From contig NZ_JANLCN010000007.1 of NCBI RefSeq assembly GCF_024979255.1, forward strand, positions 124,001 through 188,000: DNA of 64,000 nucleotides. Direction: 5' to 3'. The notes below the pieces were generated by a model. That model saw only the letters and a program-made list of their open reading frames with translations, was not told where the DNA came from and ran no database searches. Shown here in pieces: positions 10,217 to 19,115 of the stretch. The translations under genes and the position numbers were made by a program. The stretch is from Herbiconiux moechotypicola (lineage in GTDB: Bacteria; Actinomycetota; Actinomycetes; Actinomycetales; Microbacteriaceae). The number at the start of each line of letters is the position of its first letter. The first letter of the stretch is position 1.

Positions 10217-12013
10217 ATGTCACGCACCACAGGCCGGTCGACCACGGGGACCGTGGCCGTGCTGTCGCGCCTGCGCCCCTACGCGGCGAAGGCGCTTCCG
10301 CGTATCTACGTGGCCATGGGTGTCTCGCTGCTGGCCAGTCTCGTCGCCCTCGCCATCCCTCAGGTGCTGCAGTGGATGGTGGATGGGCCGCTCTCCGACG
10401 GCGACGCGGGTGAGATCTGGCTCGCCGCCGGCATCGTGCTCGGGCTCGGTGTGCTCGAAGCCGTGCTCATCGGTCTGCGGCGCGCGCTCGTGCTCACCCC
10501 GGGTACCCACGTCGAGGCCCGCATGCGCAACGCGCTCTACGCCAAGCTGCAAGACCTGCCCGTCGCCTTCCACGACCGCTGGCCCAGCGGCCAGCTGCTC
10601 TCGCGGGCGGTGAGCGACCTCAACCTCATCCGGCGCTGGCTGTCGTTCGGCCTGGTCCTGCTCATCGTCAACGTGCTCACCATCATCGGCGGGGCGATCA
10701 TCCTCATCTCGCTCAACGTGGTGCTCGGCCTCATCTTCGTGGCCGCCGCCGTGCCCGTCATCGCCTACAGCTTCTCGTTCGAGCGCAAGTACGCCGACGT
10801 GGCCCGGCGAAGCCAAGACCAGGCGGGCGACCTCGCCACGAGCGTGGAGGAGTCGGTGCACGGCATCCGGGTGCTGAAGGCATTCGGGCGCAGCCGCTAC
10901 GCGCTGAAGCGGTTCGAACGCCAGGCCGAGAAGCTCCGCGGTACCGAGATCGAGAAGGCCAAGGCCGTGGCCGGCATCTGGCTCTACCTCACGCTCATCC
11001 CCGATCTCGCCTTCGGCACGTGCCTGGTGGTGGGGGTGTGGCTGGCCTCCACGGGCCAGTCGTCGGTCGGGGTTCTCGTGGCGTTCTTCGCCACGGGGAC
11101 GGTGCTGCTGTTCCCCATCTGGTCGATGGGCTACTTCCTGGCCATGACCCTCGACGCGAAGACGGCCACGCAGCGCTTCTTCGACGTGATGGACGAGCCG
11201 AACCCCATCACCGACCCCGCGCATCCGCTCACCGTGGCCGATGGCCGAGGGGAGCTGGTGTTCGACGAGGTGCACTTCCGCTACCAAGACGCACCCGAGC
11301 GGTTCCCCGATCTGCTCGACGGCGTCACGCTCACCGTGCGGCCGGGCGAGGCCATGGCGCTGGTCGGCCTCACCGGCTCGGGCAAGTCGACCCTCACGGC
11401 CCTCACCACCCGCCTCTACGAGGTCACCGGCGGCTCGGTGCGCATCGACGGCATCGACGTGCGCGAGCTCTCGCGGGAGGAGCTGCGCTCGCGGGTGGCG
11501 ATGGCCTTCGAGGAGGCGACGCTGTTCAGCCAGACCGTGCGCCAGAACGTGCTTCTCGGCCGCCCCGACGCCTCGGAGGCCGAGTTGCGGGAGGCGCTCG
11601 AGATCGCGCAGGCCGGTTTCGTCGACGATCTGCCCGAGGGGCTGGACACCAAGGTGGGTGAGGAGGGGATGAGCCTGTCGGGCGGGCAGCGTCAGCGCCT
11701 CGCCCTGGCGCGGGCCATCGCGGCGCGGCCGAGCATCCTGGTGCTCGACGACCCGCTCTCGGCCCTCGACGTCGACACCGAGGCGCTCGTGGAGGAGGCG
11801 CTGCGCCGTGTGCTCGCCACCACCACCGCCCTCATCGTGGCCCACCGGCCGTCGACTGTCGCCCTCGCCGACCGCGTCGCGGTGCTGCAGGACGGCCGCG
11901 TCACCGCGGTCGGCACGCACAGCGAGCTGCTCGCCACGAACGAGCACTACCGATTCGTCATCTCGTCGTTCGATGCCGACGAACGCAGCACCGCGAAGGA
12001 GACCGCGTCATGA
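10217..12013 (+). CDS. ABC exporter half, degenerate-site subunit
   Basis: A 598-residue type IV ABC half-transporter: six-helix membrane domain (about 30-320) then an ATPase domain. Walker A is GLTGSGKS (384-391), signature LSGGQ (487-491), H-loop His543. The catalytic Glu after Walker B is replaced by Asp (LDDP, Asp512), as in the degenerate subunit of heterodimeric exporters such as TM287/288. The start is ATG 10217 with a GAGGAG Shine-Dalgarno; the frame is open to 10178. The stop overlaps the partner start (ATGA at 12010). Likely a drug, lipid or peptide exporter; substrate not deducible. Confidence 0.92.
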   Translation: MSRTTGRSTTGTVAVLSRLRPYAAKALPRIYVAMGVSLLASLVALAIPQVLQWMVDGPLSDGDAGEIWLAAGIVLGLGVLEAVLIGLRRALVLTPGTHVEARMRNALYAKLQDLPVAFHDRWPSGQLLSRAVSDLNLIRRWLSFGLVLLIVNVLTIIGGAIILISLNVVLGLIFVAAAVPVIAYSFSFERKYADVARRSQDQAGDLATSVEESVHGIRVLKAFGRSRYALKRFERQAEKLRGTEIEKAKAVAGIWLYLTLIPDLAFGTCLVVGVWLASTGQSSVGVLVAFFATGTVLLFPIWSMGYFLAMTLDAKTATQRFFDVMDEPNPITDPAHPLTVADGRGELVFDEVHFRYQDAPERFPDLLDGVTLTVRPGEAMALVGLTGSGKSTLTALTTRLYEVTGGSVRIDGIDVRELSREELRSRVAMAFEEATLFSQTVRQNVLLGRPDASEAELREALEIAQAGFVDDLPEGLDTKVGEEGMSLSGGQRQRLALARAIAARPSILVLDDPLSALDVDTEALVEEALRRVLATTTALIVAHRPSTVALADRVAVLQDGRVTAVGTHSELLATNEHYRFVISSFDADERSTAKETAS

Positions 12014-13824
12014 GCGCCGAGACCGTGTCGGGCGTCTCCGGCGAGGAGCGCGACGACCTCAGCCGCGCCGAGAGCAAGCAGATCCGGGCTCGCTCGCTGA
12101 GATTGCTCGGGTCGCTCGTGCACCCCGTGCGGGCGCGGCTCGCGCTCTCCATCGTCGTGGTGGTCGTGAGCACCATCTCGCAGGTGGCCGGGCCGTCGAT
12201 CATCGCCTACGGCATCGACAGCGGGCTGCCGGCGCTGCTGGAGTCGAACTGGCTGCCCGTGGGCCTCGCCGGGGCGGCCTACCTGCTCGCCGGGGTCACC
12301 GGTGCCGGGCTCATCGCCTGGTTCACCGTGCTCTCGGCGCGCATCAGCCAGCAGATCCTGTTCGACCTGCGGCGTCGCGTCTTCCTGCACACCCAGCGGC
12401 TCAGCCTGGAGTTCCACGAGAGCTACACCTCGGGACGCATCATCTCGCGCCAGACCAGCGATCTCGACGCGATCCGCGAGCTGCTCGACGCCGGCATCAA
12501 CCAGCTCGTGCAGGGCGTGCTCTACATGATCTTCACGGCGGTCGCCCTGTTCCTGCTCGACGTGCAGAGCGGATTCATCCTGCTCGTGGCCCTCGTGCCG
12601 CTGGCGGTGCTCACGCGCTGGTTCCAGGTGCGCTCTCAGCGACTCTTCCGGCGTACGAGAGTGGCTTCCGCGCGCCTGATCGTGCACTTCGTCGAGACCA
12701 TGACGGGCATCCGCGCGGTGAAGGCGTTCCGCACCGAGAAGCGGGGCGCGCGCGAGTTCGCCGGGCTGGTGGAGGACTACCGCGACGCCAACGGGCGGGC
12801 CATCAAGCTCTTCGGCATCTACGATCCCGGGCTGGTGCTCATCGGCAACGTGGCGGTGGCCGTGGTGCTGCTCGTCGGGGGCTTCCGGGTGCTCGACGGC
12901 GGTCTCGAGATCGGTGTGCTGCTCGCGGCCGTGCTCTACACGCGCCGCTTCTTCGACCCGATGGAGGACATGGCGATGTTCTACAACGGGTACCAGAGCG
13001 CCACGGCCGCGCTCGAGAAGATCTCCGGTGTACTCGAGGAGCAGCCGAGCGTGCCCGACCCCGAACGCCCCGTCGACCTCTGGGAGTCGACCGGGCACGT
13101 GCGATTCGACCATGTGGAGTTCGGCTACACCGCCGACCGGGCGATCCTGCCCGAGTTCGACCTCGACATCCCGGCCGGGCAGACGATCGCCCTGGTCGGC
13201 TCCACGGGAGCAGGCAAGTCGACTCTCGCCAAGCTCATCTCGCGGTTCTACGATCCGACCGCGGGGAGCGTGACCCTCGACGGGGTCGACCTCCGTGAAC
13301 TCCACCCCAAAGACCTGCGCCGCGCGATCGTGATGGTGACGCAGGAGGCCTACCTGTTCTCAGGGACGGTCGCCGACAACATCGCCATCGGCCGGCCCGA
13401 CGCCTCACCGGAGCAGATCGAGGCCGCCGCCGTGGCCGTGGGGGCCGACACGTTCATCCGGGGTCTGCCCAACGGCTACGACACCGACGTGAACAAGCGC
13501 GGTGGCCGCGTATCGGCGGGGCAGCGCCAGCTCATCTCGTTCGCGCGGGCCTTCCTGGCCGACCCGGCCGTGCTCATCCTCGACGAGGCCACGGCGTCGC
13601 TCGACATCCCGAGCGAGCGGCTGGTTCAGGATGCTCTGCAGACGCTGCTGGCCGACCGCACGGCCGTCATCATCGCGCACCGGCTCTCGACCGTCTCGAT
13701 CGCCGACCGGGTGCTCGTGATGGAGCAGGGCCGCATCGTCGAGGACGGGTCGCCCGCCGAGCTCATCGCCGGCACGGGCCGGTTCGCGCAGCTGCACAGC
13801 TCCTGGCGGCAGTCGCTGGTGTGA
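12010..13824 (+). CDS. ABC exporter half, catalytic subunit
   Basis: A 604-residue partner of the preceding gene. The membrane domain spans about 40-330. Walker A is GSTGAGKS (397-404) and Walker B ends LILDE with the catalytic Glu526 intact. The signature motif is VSAGQ (501-505) instead of LSGGQ. In a heterodimer, this altered signature faces the partner's Walker site with Asp512, leaving one good and one degenerate ATP site. Translation is coupled to the upstream half by a 4-nt overlap. A transporter role is certain, its cargo is not. Confidence 0.92.
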   Translation: MSAETVSGVSGEERDDLSRAESKQIRARSLRLLGSLVHPVRARLALSIVVVVVSTISQVAGPSIIAYGIDSGLPALLESNWLPVGLAGAAYLLAGVTGAGLIAWFTVLSARISQQILFDLRRRVFLHTQRLSLEFHESYTSGRIISRQTSDLDAIRELLDAGINQLVQGVLYMIFTAVALFLLDVQSGFILLVALVPLAVLTRWFQVRSQRLFRRTRVASARLIVHFVETMTGIRAVKAFRTEKRGAREFAGLVEDYRDANGRAIKLFGIYDPGLVLIGNVAVAVVLLVGGFRVLDGGLEIGVLLAAVLYTRRFFDPMEDMAMFYNGYQSATAALEKISGVLEEQPSVPDPERPVDLWESTGHVRFDHVEFGYTADRAILPEFDLDIPAGQTIALVGSTGAGKSTLAKLISRFYDPTAGSVTLDGVDLRELHPKDLRRAIVMVTQEAYLFSGTVADNIAIGRPDASPEQIEAAAVAVGADTFIRGLPNGYDTDVNKRGGRVSAGQRQLISFARAFLADPAVLILDEATASLDIPSERLVQDALQTLLADRTAVIIAHRLSTVSIADRVLVMEQGRIVEDGSPAELIAGTGRFAQLHSSWRQSLV

Positions 13825-13857
13825 CCGGGGCAGCCACCCCCAGCGGAGCCGGATCGG

Positions 13858-14313
13858 CTACTCGGTGGGAGTGGACGTCCCGCCCTGACTCGGATCGGCG
13901 TTGCGCCAGGCGAAGTACTGCACGCCGTAGGTGAGGAAGATGTGCCAGTCGCCGTCGCACACGACCTGGTCGTAAGCGATGCTCTGCGGCCACCAGGTGT
14001 CTTGCATGGTGGGCCGCTGGTCTGCGACGGAGGCGTCGCAGGGCTGCCCGATCGGCGTGGTGACCGGAGTCGGCTGGCCGAACTGCAGGATGCTCTCGCC
14101 GGTCTCGGTGTTCTCCTTGATCTGGATGTTGAGCGCGTCGGAGGGCACCCAGCTGGGCACGGCGAGAGTGGCGTCGGGCCCGGTCGCGTCGGTCATCGTG
14201 GGGTAGAGGGCCGTCTCGACGGGAGGCGTGATCGCGTTCATGAGCGAGCAGCCCGACAGCGCCACGGCCAGCGCCGCGGCGGTCGCCGCGGCAAGCGGGG
14301 CGCGCATCTTCAT
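13858..14313 (-). CDS. Conserved hypothetical lipoprotein
   Basis: A 151-residue predicted lipoprotein: signal peptide with lipobox LSGC (Cys22), then a soluble domain with two further Cys residues (in QPCDA and VVCDG) that could form a disulphide. The C-terminal part is rich in aromatics (TWWPQ, WHIFLTYGVQYFAW). I do not recognise the family. The ATG at 14313 overlaps the stop of the alkyltransferase-like gene by 4 nt, so it is third in a minus-strand operon with that gene and the acetyltransferase. A second Met two codons in (14307) is an alternative start. Confidence 0.75.
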   Translation of the reverse strand: MKMRAPLAAATAAALAVALSGCSLMNAITPPVETALYPTMTDATGPDATLAVPSWVPSDALNIQIKENTETGESILQFGQPTPVTTPIGQPCDASVADQRPTMQDTWWPQSIAYDQVVCDGDWHIFLTYGVQYFAWRNADPSQGGTSTPTE

Positions 14314-14672
14314 CTGCTGTGATCGATCCTCTCGTGCAGGGTGCCGGCCGGGTGCAGCGGCCGCCACATCGCTTCAGCGTAGTCGACGGCGTACCCCGGT
14401 TCCCGCGAGATCGCCCGGAGCGGGGTTCCCTCGAGCTCGTAATGCTCACGCGCCGAGGCTTCATGACCCGCCGGAGGGAGACCGCCCGAGCGCACCACAC
14501 GCCACCACGGATGCGCGTGGCCGTAGCGCCGCATCACCGAGCCCACGGCACGTGCGGCGCGGGTGCCGAGCAGGGCGGCGACGTCGCCGTAGCTCAGAAC
14601 CCGGCCCGCCGGGATGGAGTCGACGACGTCGAGCACGTCGTCGACGAACGACGGCGTCTCGCCCGCGGTCAC
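14310..14672 (-). CDS. Alkyltransferase-like protein (MGMT DNA-binding fold)
   Basis: A 120-residue protein with the C-terminal DNA-binding fold of O6-alkylguanine-DNA methyltransferase (IPAGRVLSYGDVAALLGTRAARAVGSVMRR). The active-site PCHR is replaced by PWWR, so the acceptor Cys is Trp. That is the hallmark of Atl/YbaZ proteins, which bind O6-alkylguanine lesions without repairing them and hand them to nucleotide excision repair. GTG at 14672 is chosen because homology begins there; the open frame upstream runs through the acetyltransferase gene. It sits 7 nt after that gene. Confidence 0.88.
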   Translation of the reverse strand: MTAGETPSFVDDVLDVVDSIPAGRVLSYGDVAALLGTRAARAVGSVMRRYGHAHPWWRVVRSGGLPPAGHEASAREHYELEGTPLRAISREPGYAVDYAEAMWRPLHPAGTLHERIDHSR

Positions 14673-14679
14673 AGCACGG

Positions 14680-15132
14680 TCACAGGGGGAGCGCCGCGAT
14701 GGTCTCGCCGTAGGGCGTCTCGCCGATCGTCTCGAAGCCGATGCGGTCGAAGAAGGCCGCCGGCCCGTCCTCTCCGGGCTCGAAGATGACGGTGATGCGG
14801 TCGAAGCCACGCGAGCGCGCCTCGTCAGCCAGCGCGAGCACGGCGAACCGGCCTACGCCGTGGCCCTGCGCATCCGCCGCCACGTTGATGCGCCAGATGC
14901 AGCCGCGGAACTCGACCTCGGCGGCCTCGGGGTCGAAGTTGCCCATGATGAAGCCGACGACCTCGTCGTCTTCGAGCACCACGCGCGGCCAGGCCGTCGA
15001 CGGGTTGACGTAGGCCTCGGCGATGGAGTGGGAGACCGGCGCGACGTACTGCTCCTGGCCGGGCTTCAGCGTGAGGGTGTTCGCGGCGACGATGTTCGAG
15101 GCCGACAGCTCCACCAGCTTCAGTTCACTCAT
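14680..15132 (-). CDS. GNAT family N-acetyltransferase
   Basis: A 150-residue single-domain GNAT acetyltransferase. The acetyl-CoA pyrophosphate loop is AQGHGVGRFAV (motif A) after the strand IWRINVAA. The C-terminal FFDRIGFETIGETPYGE is the usual GNAT end. VGFIMGNFDPEAAEVEFRG resembles the spermidine/diamine acetyltransferase (BltD) subgroup, but the substrate is uncertain. It is first gene of a three-gene minus-strand operon and diverges from icd, with about 140 bp between them. Confidence 0.88.
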   Translation of the reverse strand: MSELKLVELSASNIVAANTLTLKPGQEQYVAPVSHSIAEAYVNPSTAWPRVVLEDDEVVGFIMGNFDPEAAEVEFRGCIWRINVAADAQGHGVGRFAVLALADEARSRGFDRITVIFEPGEDGPAAFFDRIGFETIGETPYGETIAALPL

Positions 15133-15188
15133 GCGTTCAGGCTAACGGCTGGCCCTCCGGGGCGCCAGGGAGTGCGGCACGGCTCGGT

Positions 15189-15230
15189 CAACTATCTCGA
15201 CGTCGAGATAGTTGGCGAAGAGGGTAAACT
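15189..15230 (+). promoter_or_regulatory. icd promoter with perfect 26-bp operator-like palindrome
   Basis: Bases 15189-15214 are a perfect palindrome; the inner 18 bases read TATCTCGACGTCGAGATA. A -10 box TAAACT follows at 15225-15230, so the palindrome overlaps the expected -35 region (about 15202-15207). This suggests a repressor that blocks polymerase. The icd start codon lies 41 nt after the -10 box. Confidence 0.7.
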
Positions 15231-15270
15231 GGTGGACGGCCCATTTCCGGCGGCTTGTTGAGGAGCTGAA

Positions 15271-16491
15271 TTGTCCAAGATCAAGGTTGAAGGCACGGTC
15301 GTCGAGCTCGACGGCGACGAGATGACCCGCATCATCTGGCAGGCCATCAAAGACACGCTGATCCACCCCTATCTCGACGTGAACCTCGAGTACTACGACC
15401 TCGGCATCGAGCACCGCGACGCCACCGACGACCAGGTCACCATCGACGCGGCCCACGCCATCCAGAAGCACGGCGTCGGCGTGAAGTGCGCCACCATCAC
15501 CCCCGACGAGGCCCGCGTCGAGGAGTTCGGCCTCAAGAAGATGTGGAAGTCGCCGAACGGCACCATCCGCAACATCCTCGGCGGCGTCATCTTCCGCGAG
15601 CCGATCATCATCTCGAACATCCCGCGTCTGGTGCCGGGCTGGAACAAGCCCATCATCATCGGCCGCCACGCCTTCGGCGACCAGTACCGCGCCACCGACT
15701 TCGTGTTCAAGGGCAAGGGCAAGCTCACGGTCGAGTTCGCGCCGGAGGACGGCTCCGAGCCGCTGAAGTTCGAGGTGTACGACGCTCCCGACGACGGCAT
15801 CGCGCAGGTGCAGTACAACCAGGACGCGTCGATCCGCGACTTCGCGCGTGCCTCGCTCAACTACGGCCTGGCCCGCAACTACCCGGTGTACCTCTCCACG
15901 AAGAACACCATCCTCAAGGCCTACGACGGCCGCTTCAAAGACATCTTCCAGGAGATCTTCGAGACCGAGTTCAAGGAGCAGTTCGACGCCGCCGGCCTTA
16001 CCTACGAGCACCGCCTCATCGACGACATGGTCGCCTCGGCCATGAAGTGGGAGGGCGGCTACGTCTGGGCCTGCAAGAACTACGACGGCGACGTGCAGAG
16101 CGACACCGTGGCACAGGGCTTCGGCTCGCTCGGCCTCATGACCTCGGTGCTCTCCACCCCCGACGGCTCGGTCGTCGAGGCCGAGGCCGCGCACGGCACG
16201 GTCACCCGCCACTACCGCCAGCACCAGGCCGGCAAGCCCACCTCCACCAACCCGATCGCCTCGATCTTCGCGTGGACCCGTGGCCTCGCCCACCGCGGCA
16301 AGCTCGACGGCAACCAGGAGCTCATCGACTTCTCGCTCACCCTCGAAGACGTGGTCATCAAGACCGTCGAGTCGGGCAAGATGACGAAAGACCTGGCGCT
16401 GCTGGTCGGCCCCGACCAGGCCTACCAGACCACCGAGGAGTTCCTCGCCACCCTCGACGCCAATCTGCAGGAGCGCATGGCCGCCGCCTGA
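15271..16491 (+). CDS. icd: NADP-dependent isocitrate dehydrogenase
   Basis: Oxidatively decarboxylates isocitrate to 2-oxoglutarate with NADP+ in the TCA cycle. The 406-residue product has the eukaryotic-type homodimeric IDH N-terminus ([14 protein letters not shown]) and the substrate-binding SPNGTIRN. Also present are [13 protein letters not shown], the metal-binding [13 protein letters not shown], and the NADP-contacting [12 protein letters not shown]. The start is TTG at 15271 with a strong GAGGAG Shine-Dalgarno; family alignment supports it. A strong terminator follows. Confidence 0.97.
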   Translation: MSKIKVEGTVVELDGDEMTRIIWQAIKDTLIHPYLDVNLEYYDLGIEHRDATDDQVTIDAAHAIQKHGVGVKCATITPDEARVEEFGLKKMWKSPNGTIRNILGGVIFREPIIISNIPRLVPGWNKPIIIGRHAFGDQYRATDFVFKGKGKLTVEFAPEDGSEPLKFEVYDAPDDGIAQVQYNQDASIRDFARASLNYGLARNYPVYLSTKNTILKAYDGRFKDIFQEIFETEFKEQFDAAGLTYEHRLIDDMVASAMKWEGGYVWACKNYDGDVQSDTVAQGFGSLGLMTSVLSTPDGSVVEAEAAHGTVTRHYRQHQAGKPTSTNPIASIFAWTRGLAHRGKLDGNQELIDFSLTLEDVVIKTVESGKMTKDLALLVGPDQAYQTTEEFLATLDANLQERMAAA

Positions 16492-16505
16492 TCTCCGCGT
16501 CACCT

Positions 16506-16541
16506 CGAAGGGCCCCGTCGCATCGCGACCGGGGCCCTTCG
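16506..16541 (+). terminator. Strong hairpin terminator after icd
   Basis: Perfect 12-bp arms CGAAGGGGCCCC-type: CGAAGGGCCCCG (16506-16517) and CGGGGCCCTTCG (16530-16541) with a 12-nt loop. It lies 15 nt after the icd stop and may also serve the convergent collagen-like gene. Confidence 0.85.
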
Positions 16542-16587
16542 TCGTCGGTGCCGGTGTGTGCGGCTCACTCGTTGCCGCGCCTTGCGG

Positions 16588-17289
16588 CTACTCGGAGGGC
16601 GTGGGGCCGAATGCCGTCCAGGTGCCGGAGACGCACTGGTAGAAGCTGACGGTGACGGTGTCGACCACGATGTCGTCGCCGGTGCAGGCTCCGGTGGGGG
16701 AGGAGGTGGCGAGGGCGACGCGCGTGCCGTCGGCCCCGTCGGCGCCCGCGGCTCCGTCGGCTCCCGCCGCACCGTCGGCGCCTGCGGCGCCCTGCTCACC
16801 GGTGGCGCCCTGTTCACCCTGCTCGCCCCGCTCCCCGGTGAGGTTCTCGGCCGCCGCGGTGCGGATGTCGCCCACCTGGCGCCACGACCCGTCCTGGCGG
16901 AGATAGAGGCCGGTGGTGTCGATGTCGATGTAGATGTCGCCGTCCTCGCCGTAGGCGTCGGACGGGGTGCCACGGCCCGCGCGCACGTCGGAGCCGGCGG
17001 GCAGCACCGCCGCCTCGGCCTCAGCCTCAGCCTCGGCCTCGGGGTCGACGTCGACAAGATCGGGGTCGGGCTCCTCGTCGGCTACGGGCTCCTCCGCCGC
17101 GGCCGAGGTCTCGGGTGCGGGTGCTGGAGCGGCGGCCGGTGCGCCGAGACGGGCGCCGAGGAAGGCGGCCACGAACGCGAGCACGACCACGGCGCCCGCG
17201 ATCACCAGAAGGAAGCTGCGCGACTCCGTCCACGATCGGCCCCCGCCGGAACCGGGGGTGGTGGACTGCTGGTCGGCTTCGGTGCTCAT
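16588..17289 (-). CDS. Collagen-like membrane-anchored protein
   Basis: A 233-residue protein with a cytoplasmic Ser/Gly-rich N-terminus and one membrane helix (about 27-50). An acidic Ala/Pro/Glu spacer follows, then a short domain (IYIDIDTTGLYLRQDGSWRQVG) and about 13 consecutive Gly-x-x triplets (GERGEQGEQGATGEQ onward). A C-terminal domain with two Cys residues ends it. Bacterial collagen-like proteins form surface trimers; the two small flanking domains could nucleate the triple helix. The ATG at 17289 has GGAG six bases upstream; a TTG 12 nt earlier is less likely. It stands alone between icd and nagA. Confidence 0.82.
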   Translation of the reverse strand: MSTEADQQSTTPGSGGGRSWTESRSFLLVIAGAVVVLAFVAAFLGARLGAPAAAPAPAPETSAAAEEPVADEEPDPDLVDVDPEAEAEAEAEAAVLPAGSDVRAGRGTPSDAYGEDGDIYIDIDTTGLYLRQDGSWRQVGDIRTAAAENLTGERGEQGEQGATGEQGAAGADGAAGADGAAGADGADGTRVALATSSPTGACTGDDIVVDTVTVSFYQCVSGTWTAFGPTPSE

Positions 17290-17402
17290 CCCTGGCTCCA
17301 ATGGGTGTCGAGGGTCGGTCGATCTCGTTCGGGTTCACCCTATCGATCCGCGGGAGGAAGGGGCACCGCCCTGTCCGGGGGTGGCCCTGCCGTGCGGGGA
17401 GC

Positions 17403-18596
17403 TCAGGCCGCCGTGAGAGGCCGCGAGCGGCCGAAGTCGGGTGCGAGCAGCACGAGGTCGGCGGGCTGCCCCACCCGGAGCAGCCCGCAGTCGGCCAGGC
17501 CCGGCGCCGAACTGGCCAAGCCCAGCGCCCGCAGCGGCGTGGTGGTGACCGCCGCGATGGCGGCGACCGGGTCGACCCCGGCGTCAACGGTCACGCGCAA
17601 CGCCCGATCGAGGGTGAGCGTCGAGCCCGCGATCGTGTCGGTGCCCGCGAGCACGGCCCGGCCGTCGGTGACCGCGACCTCGAGTGAACCGAGGTGGTAG
17701 TCGCCGTCGGGGGCGCCCGCGGCCGACATGGCGTCGGTGACGAGGGCGATCCGCCCGGGGGCCGCCTGGAAGGCGAGGTCGATCAGCGAGGGATGCACGT
17801 GCACGCCGTCGGCGATGAGCTCGAGTGTCACCCGCTCGTTGTCGATCGCCGCGGCGACCGGCCCCGGTGCGCGGTGATGGAGCCCCGGCATCGCGTTGAA
17901 GGCGTGGGTGAGGATGCTCGCGCCTCGATCGAAGGCGGCTCGAGCGAGCGCGTGATCGGCCTCGGTGTGCCCGACCGCCACAGCGACCCCCGAGGCGGCG
18001 AAGACCTCGATCGCCTCGAGCGCCCCTGGCAGTTCGGGCGCGAGGGTGATCTGGGCGAGGCGGCCCTCGGATGCGGCGAGCAGCTCCCGCACGAGGTGCC
18101 GGGTGGGCAGACCCAGATAGAGCGGGTTGTGCGCACCCTTGCGAGCGGGAGCGAGGAAGGGACCCTCGAGGTGGGCACCGAGCACACGGGGATCGTCGCC
18201 GGCGAGCCGGGCGACCGCGTCGAGCAGCGCGTCGAGCACGTGCGGTGGGTTGGAGACGAGTGAGACGAGCGAGCGCGCCGTGCCGTGGGTGCGGTGGAAG
18301 GCGAGCCCCGCGCGCATCCCGTCGATGCCGTCGTCGAACGAGTGGCCGTTTCCGCCGTGGACGTGCAGGTCGGTGAAGCCGGGGCAGAGCCAGTCGCCCG
18401 CGGCGTCGATCGTCGTCGTGGCGGTGGAGAAGGCGGGAGGGGGAGACCCTGCCCCGGTCGCGACGATGTGGCCGGAGGCCGCTGCGAGCCAGAAGTCGTC
18501 GACGACACCGTCGGCGTCGAGTTTTCGTGCACCGCGCACGACGAGGGTGGGTGCCGCGAAGGCGGAAGAGGAGGATGCGCCGGCCGGGCCGGTCAC
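17403..18596 (-). CDS. nagA: N-acetylglucosamine-6-phosphate deacetylase
   Basis: Removes acetate from GlcNAc-6-phosphate to give glucosamine-6-phosphate, upstream of NagB. The 397-residue amidohydrolase carries DLHVHGGNG, the metal ligand Glu in HLEGPFL, VGHTEAD, THAFNAM and catalytic Asp in LVTDAMSAAG. The start is GTG 18596, whose GTGA overlaps the stop of the YrdB gene; the frame is open further upstream but lies inside that gene. It is transcribed away from the ROK regulator and the import operon, presumably under the same repressor. Confidence 0.95.
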   Translation of the reverse strand: MTGPAGASSSSAFAAPTLVVRGARKLDADGVVDDFWLAAASGHIVATGAGSPPPAFSTATTTIDAAGDWLCPGFTDLHVHGGNGHSFDDGIDGMRAGLAFHRTHGTARSLVSLVSNPPHVLDALLDAVARLAGDDPRVLGAHLEGPFLAPARKGAHNPLYLGLPTRHLVRELLAASEGRLAQITLAPELPGALEAIEVFAASGVAVAVGHTEADHALARAAFDRGASILTHAFNAMPGLHHRAPGPVAAAIDNERVTLELIADGVHVHPSLIDLAFQAAPGRIALVTDAMSAAGAPDGDYHLGSLEVAVTDGRAVLAGTDTIAGSTLTLDRALRVTVDAGVDPVAAIAAVTTTPLRALGLASSAPGLADCGLLRVGQPADLVLLAPDFGRSRPLTAA

Positions 18597-19003
18597 GCCA
18601 ACTCCTTGCGGCCCGCGATCACGCCGCTCACCACAGCGACCACACCGAACACCAGCGCGATGATCGGCTGCCCGAGCATGAGCCAGGCGAACGCCGCCGC
18701 GCCCATCACCACGATCTCCACGAGGGCCTTGCCGAACGCGTCGATGTGGAAGACGGCCTTCGGCGACCTGAACAGCGCCCACACCAGGATGGCGAACAGC
18801 GGGGTGACGATGCCGAGCACGATGTTCCACGGCAGGGGCCACGCCACGAAGCCCCAGAACCCGAAGGTGAAGAAGGCGAAGAGCTCGAGCACGAACCGCA
18901 CCACGTCGTTCACGCCCACGCGCAGGTCGCGCGGAGCCCGCGAGGCGGGTGTCGGCGCGGAGGACGAGGCGGAGGTGGGGTGGGACTCGGGCACGGACTC
19001 CAT
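18593..19003 (-). CDS. YrdB (DUF2568) family membrane protein
   Basis: A 136-residue protein with a polar N-terminus (about 1-30) and four membrane helices. FFTFGFWGFVAWPLPWNIVLGIVTPLFAILVWALF and the following FRSPKA are typical of the YrdB/DUF2568 family, whose function is unknown. The start is ATG 19003; the open frame to 19186 runs through the ROK operator region and is rejected. It is cotranscribed with nagA (4-nt overlap) and divergent from the ROK regulator gene, 112 bp away. Confidence 0.82.
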   Translation of the reverse strand: MESVPESHPTSASSSAPTPASRAPRDLRVGVNDVVRFVLELFAFFTFGFWGFVAWPLPWNIVLGIVTPLFAILVWALFRSPKAVFHIDAFGKALVEIVVMGAAAFAWLMLGQPIIALVFGVVAVVSGVIAGRKELA

Positions 19004-19037
19004 CGTACGGGCCCCGCCGACCGGATGCGCGCCCACG

Positions 19038-19051
19038 TTACAGGTTTGTAA
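19038..19051. promoter_or_regulatory. Inverted repeat in yrdB-nagA / ROK divergent promoter
   Basis: TTACA-GGTT-TGTAA is a perfect 5-bp inverted repeat 35 bp before the yrdB start. It shares the TTAC/GTAA half-site of the second site at 19094-19110 and may be a second, weaker ROK-regulator site. Confidence 0.45.
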
Positions 19052-19093
19052 AGGATGCGGACTAAATCGCCTCCGACTCTTGCCGTCAGTATG

Positions 19094-19110
19094 TTCGTAA
19101 GCTTTACTAA
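19094..19110. promoter_or_regulatory. Probable ROK-regulator operator
   Basis: TTCGTAA-GCT-TTACTAA is a near-perfect inverted repeat (one mismatch per half) ending 5 nt before the start codon of the ROK regulator. ROK/NagC-type repressors commonly bind AT-rich inverted repeats of this form. Its position implies autorepression and probably control of the divergent yrdB-nagA pair. Confidence 0.65.
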
Positions 19111-19115
19111 CAAAC

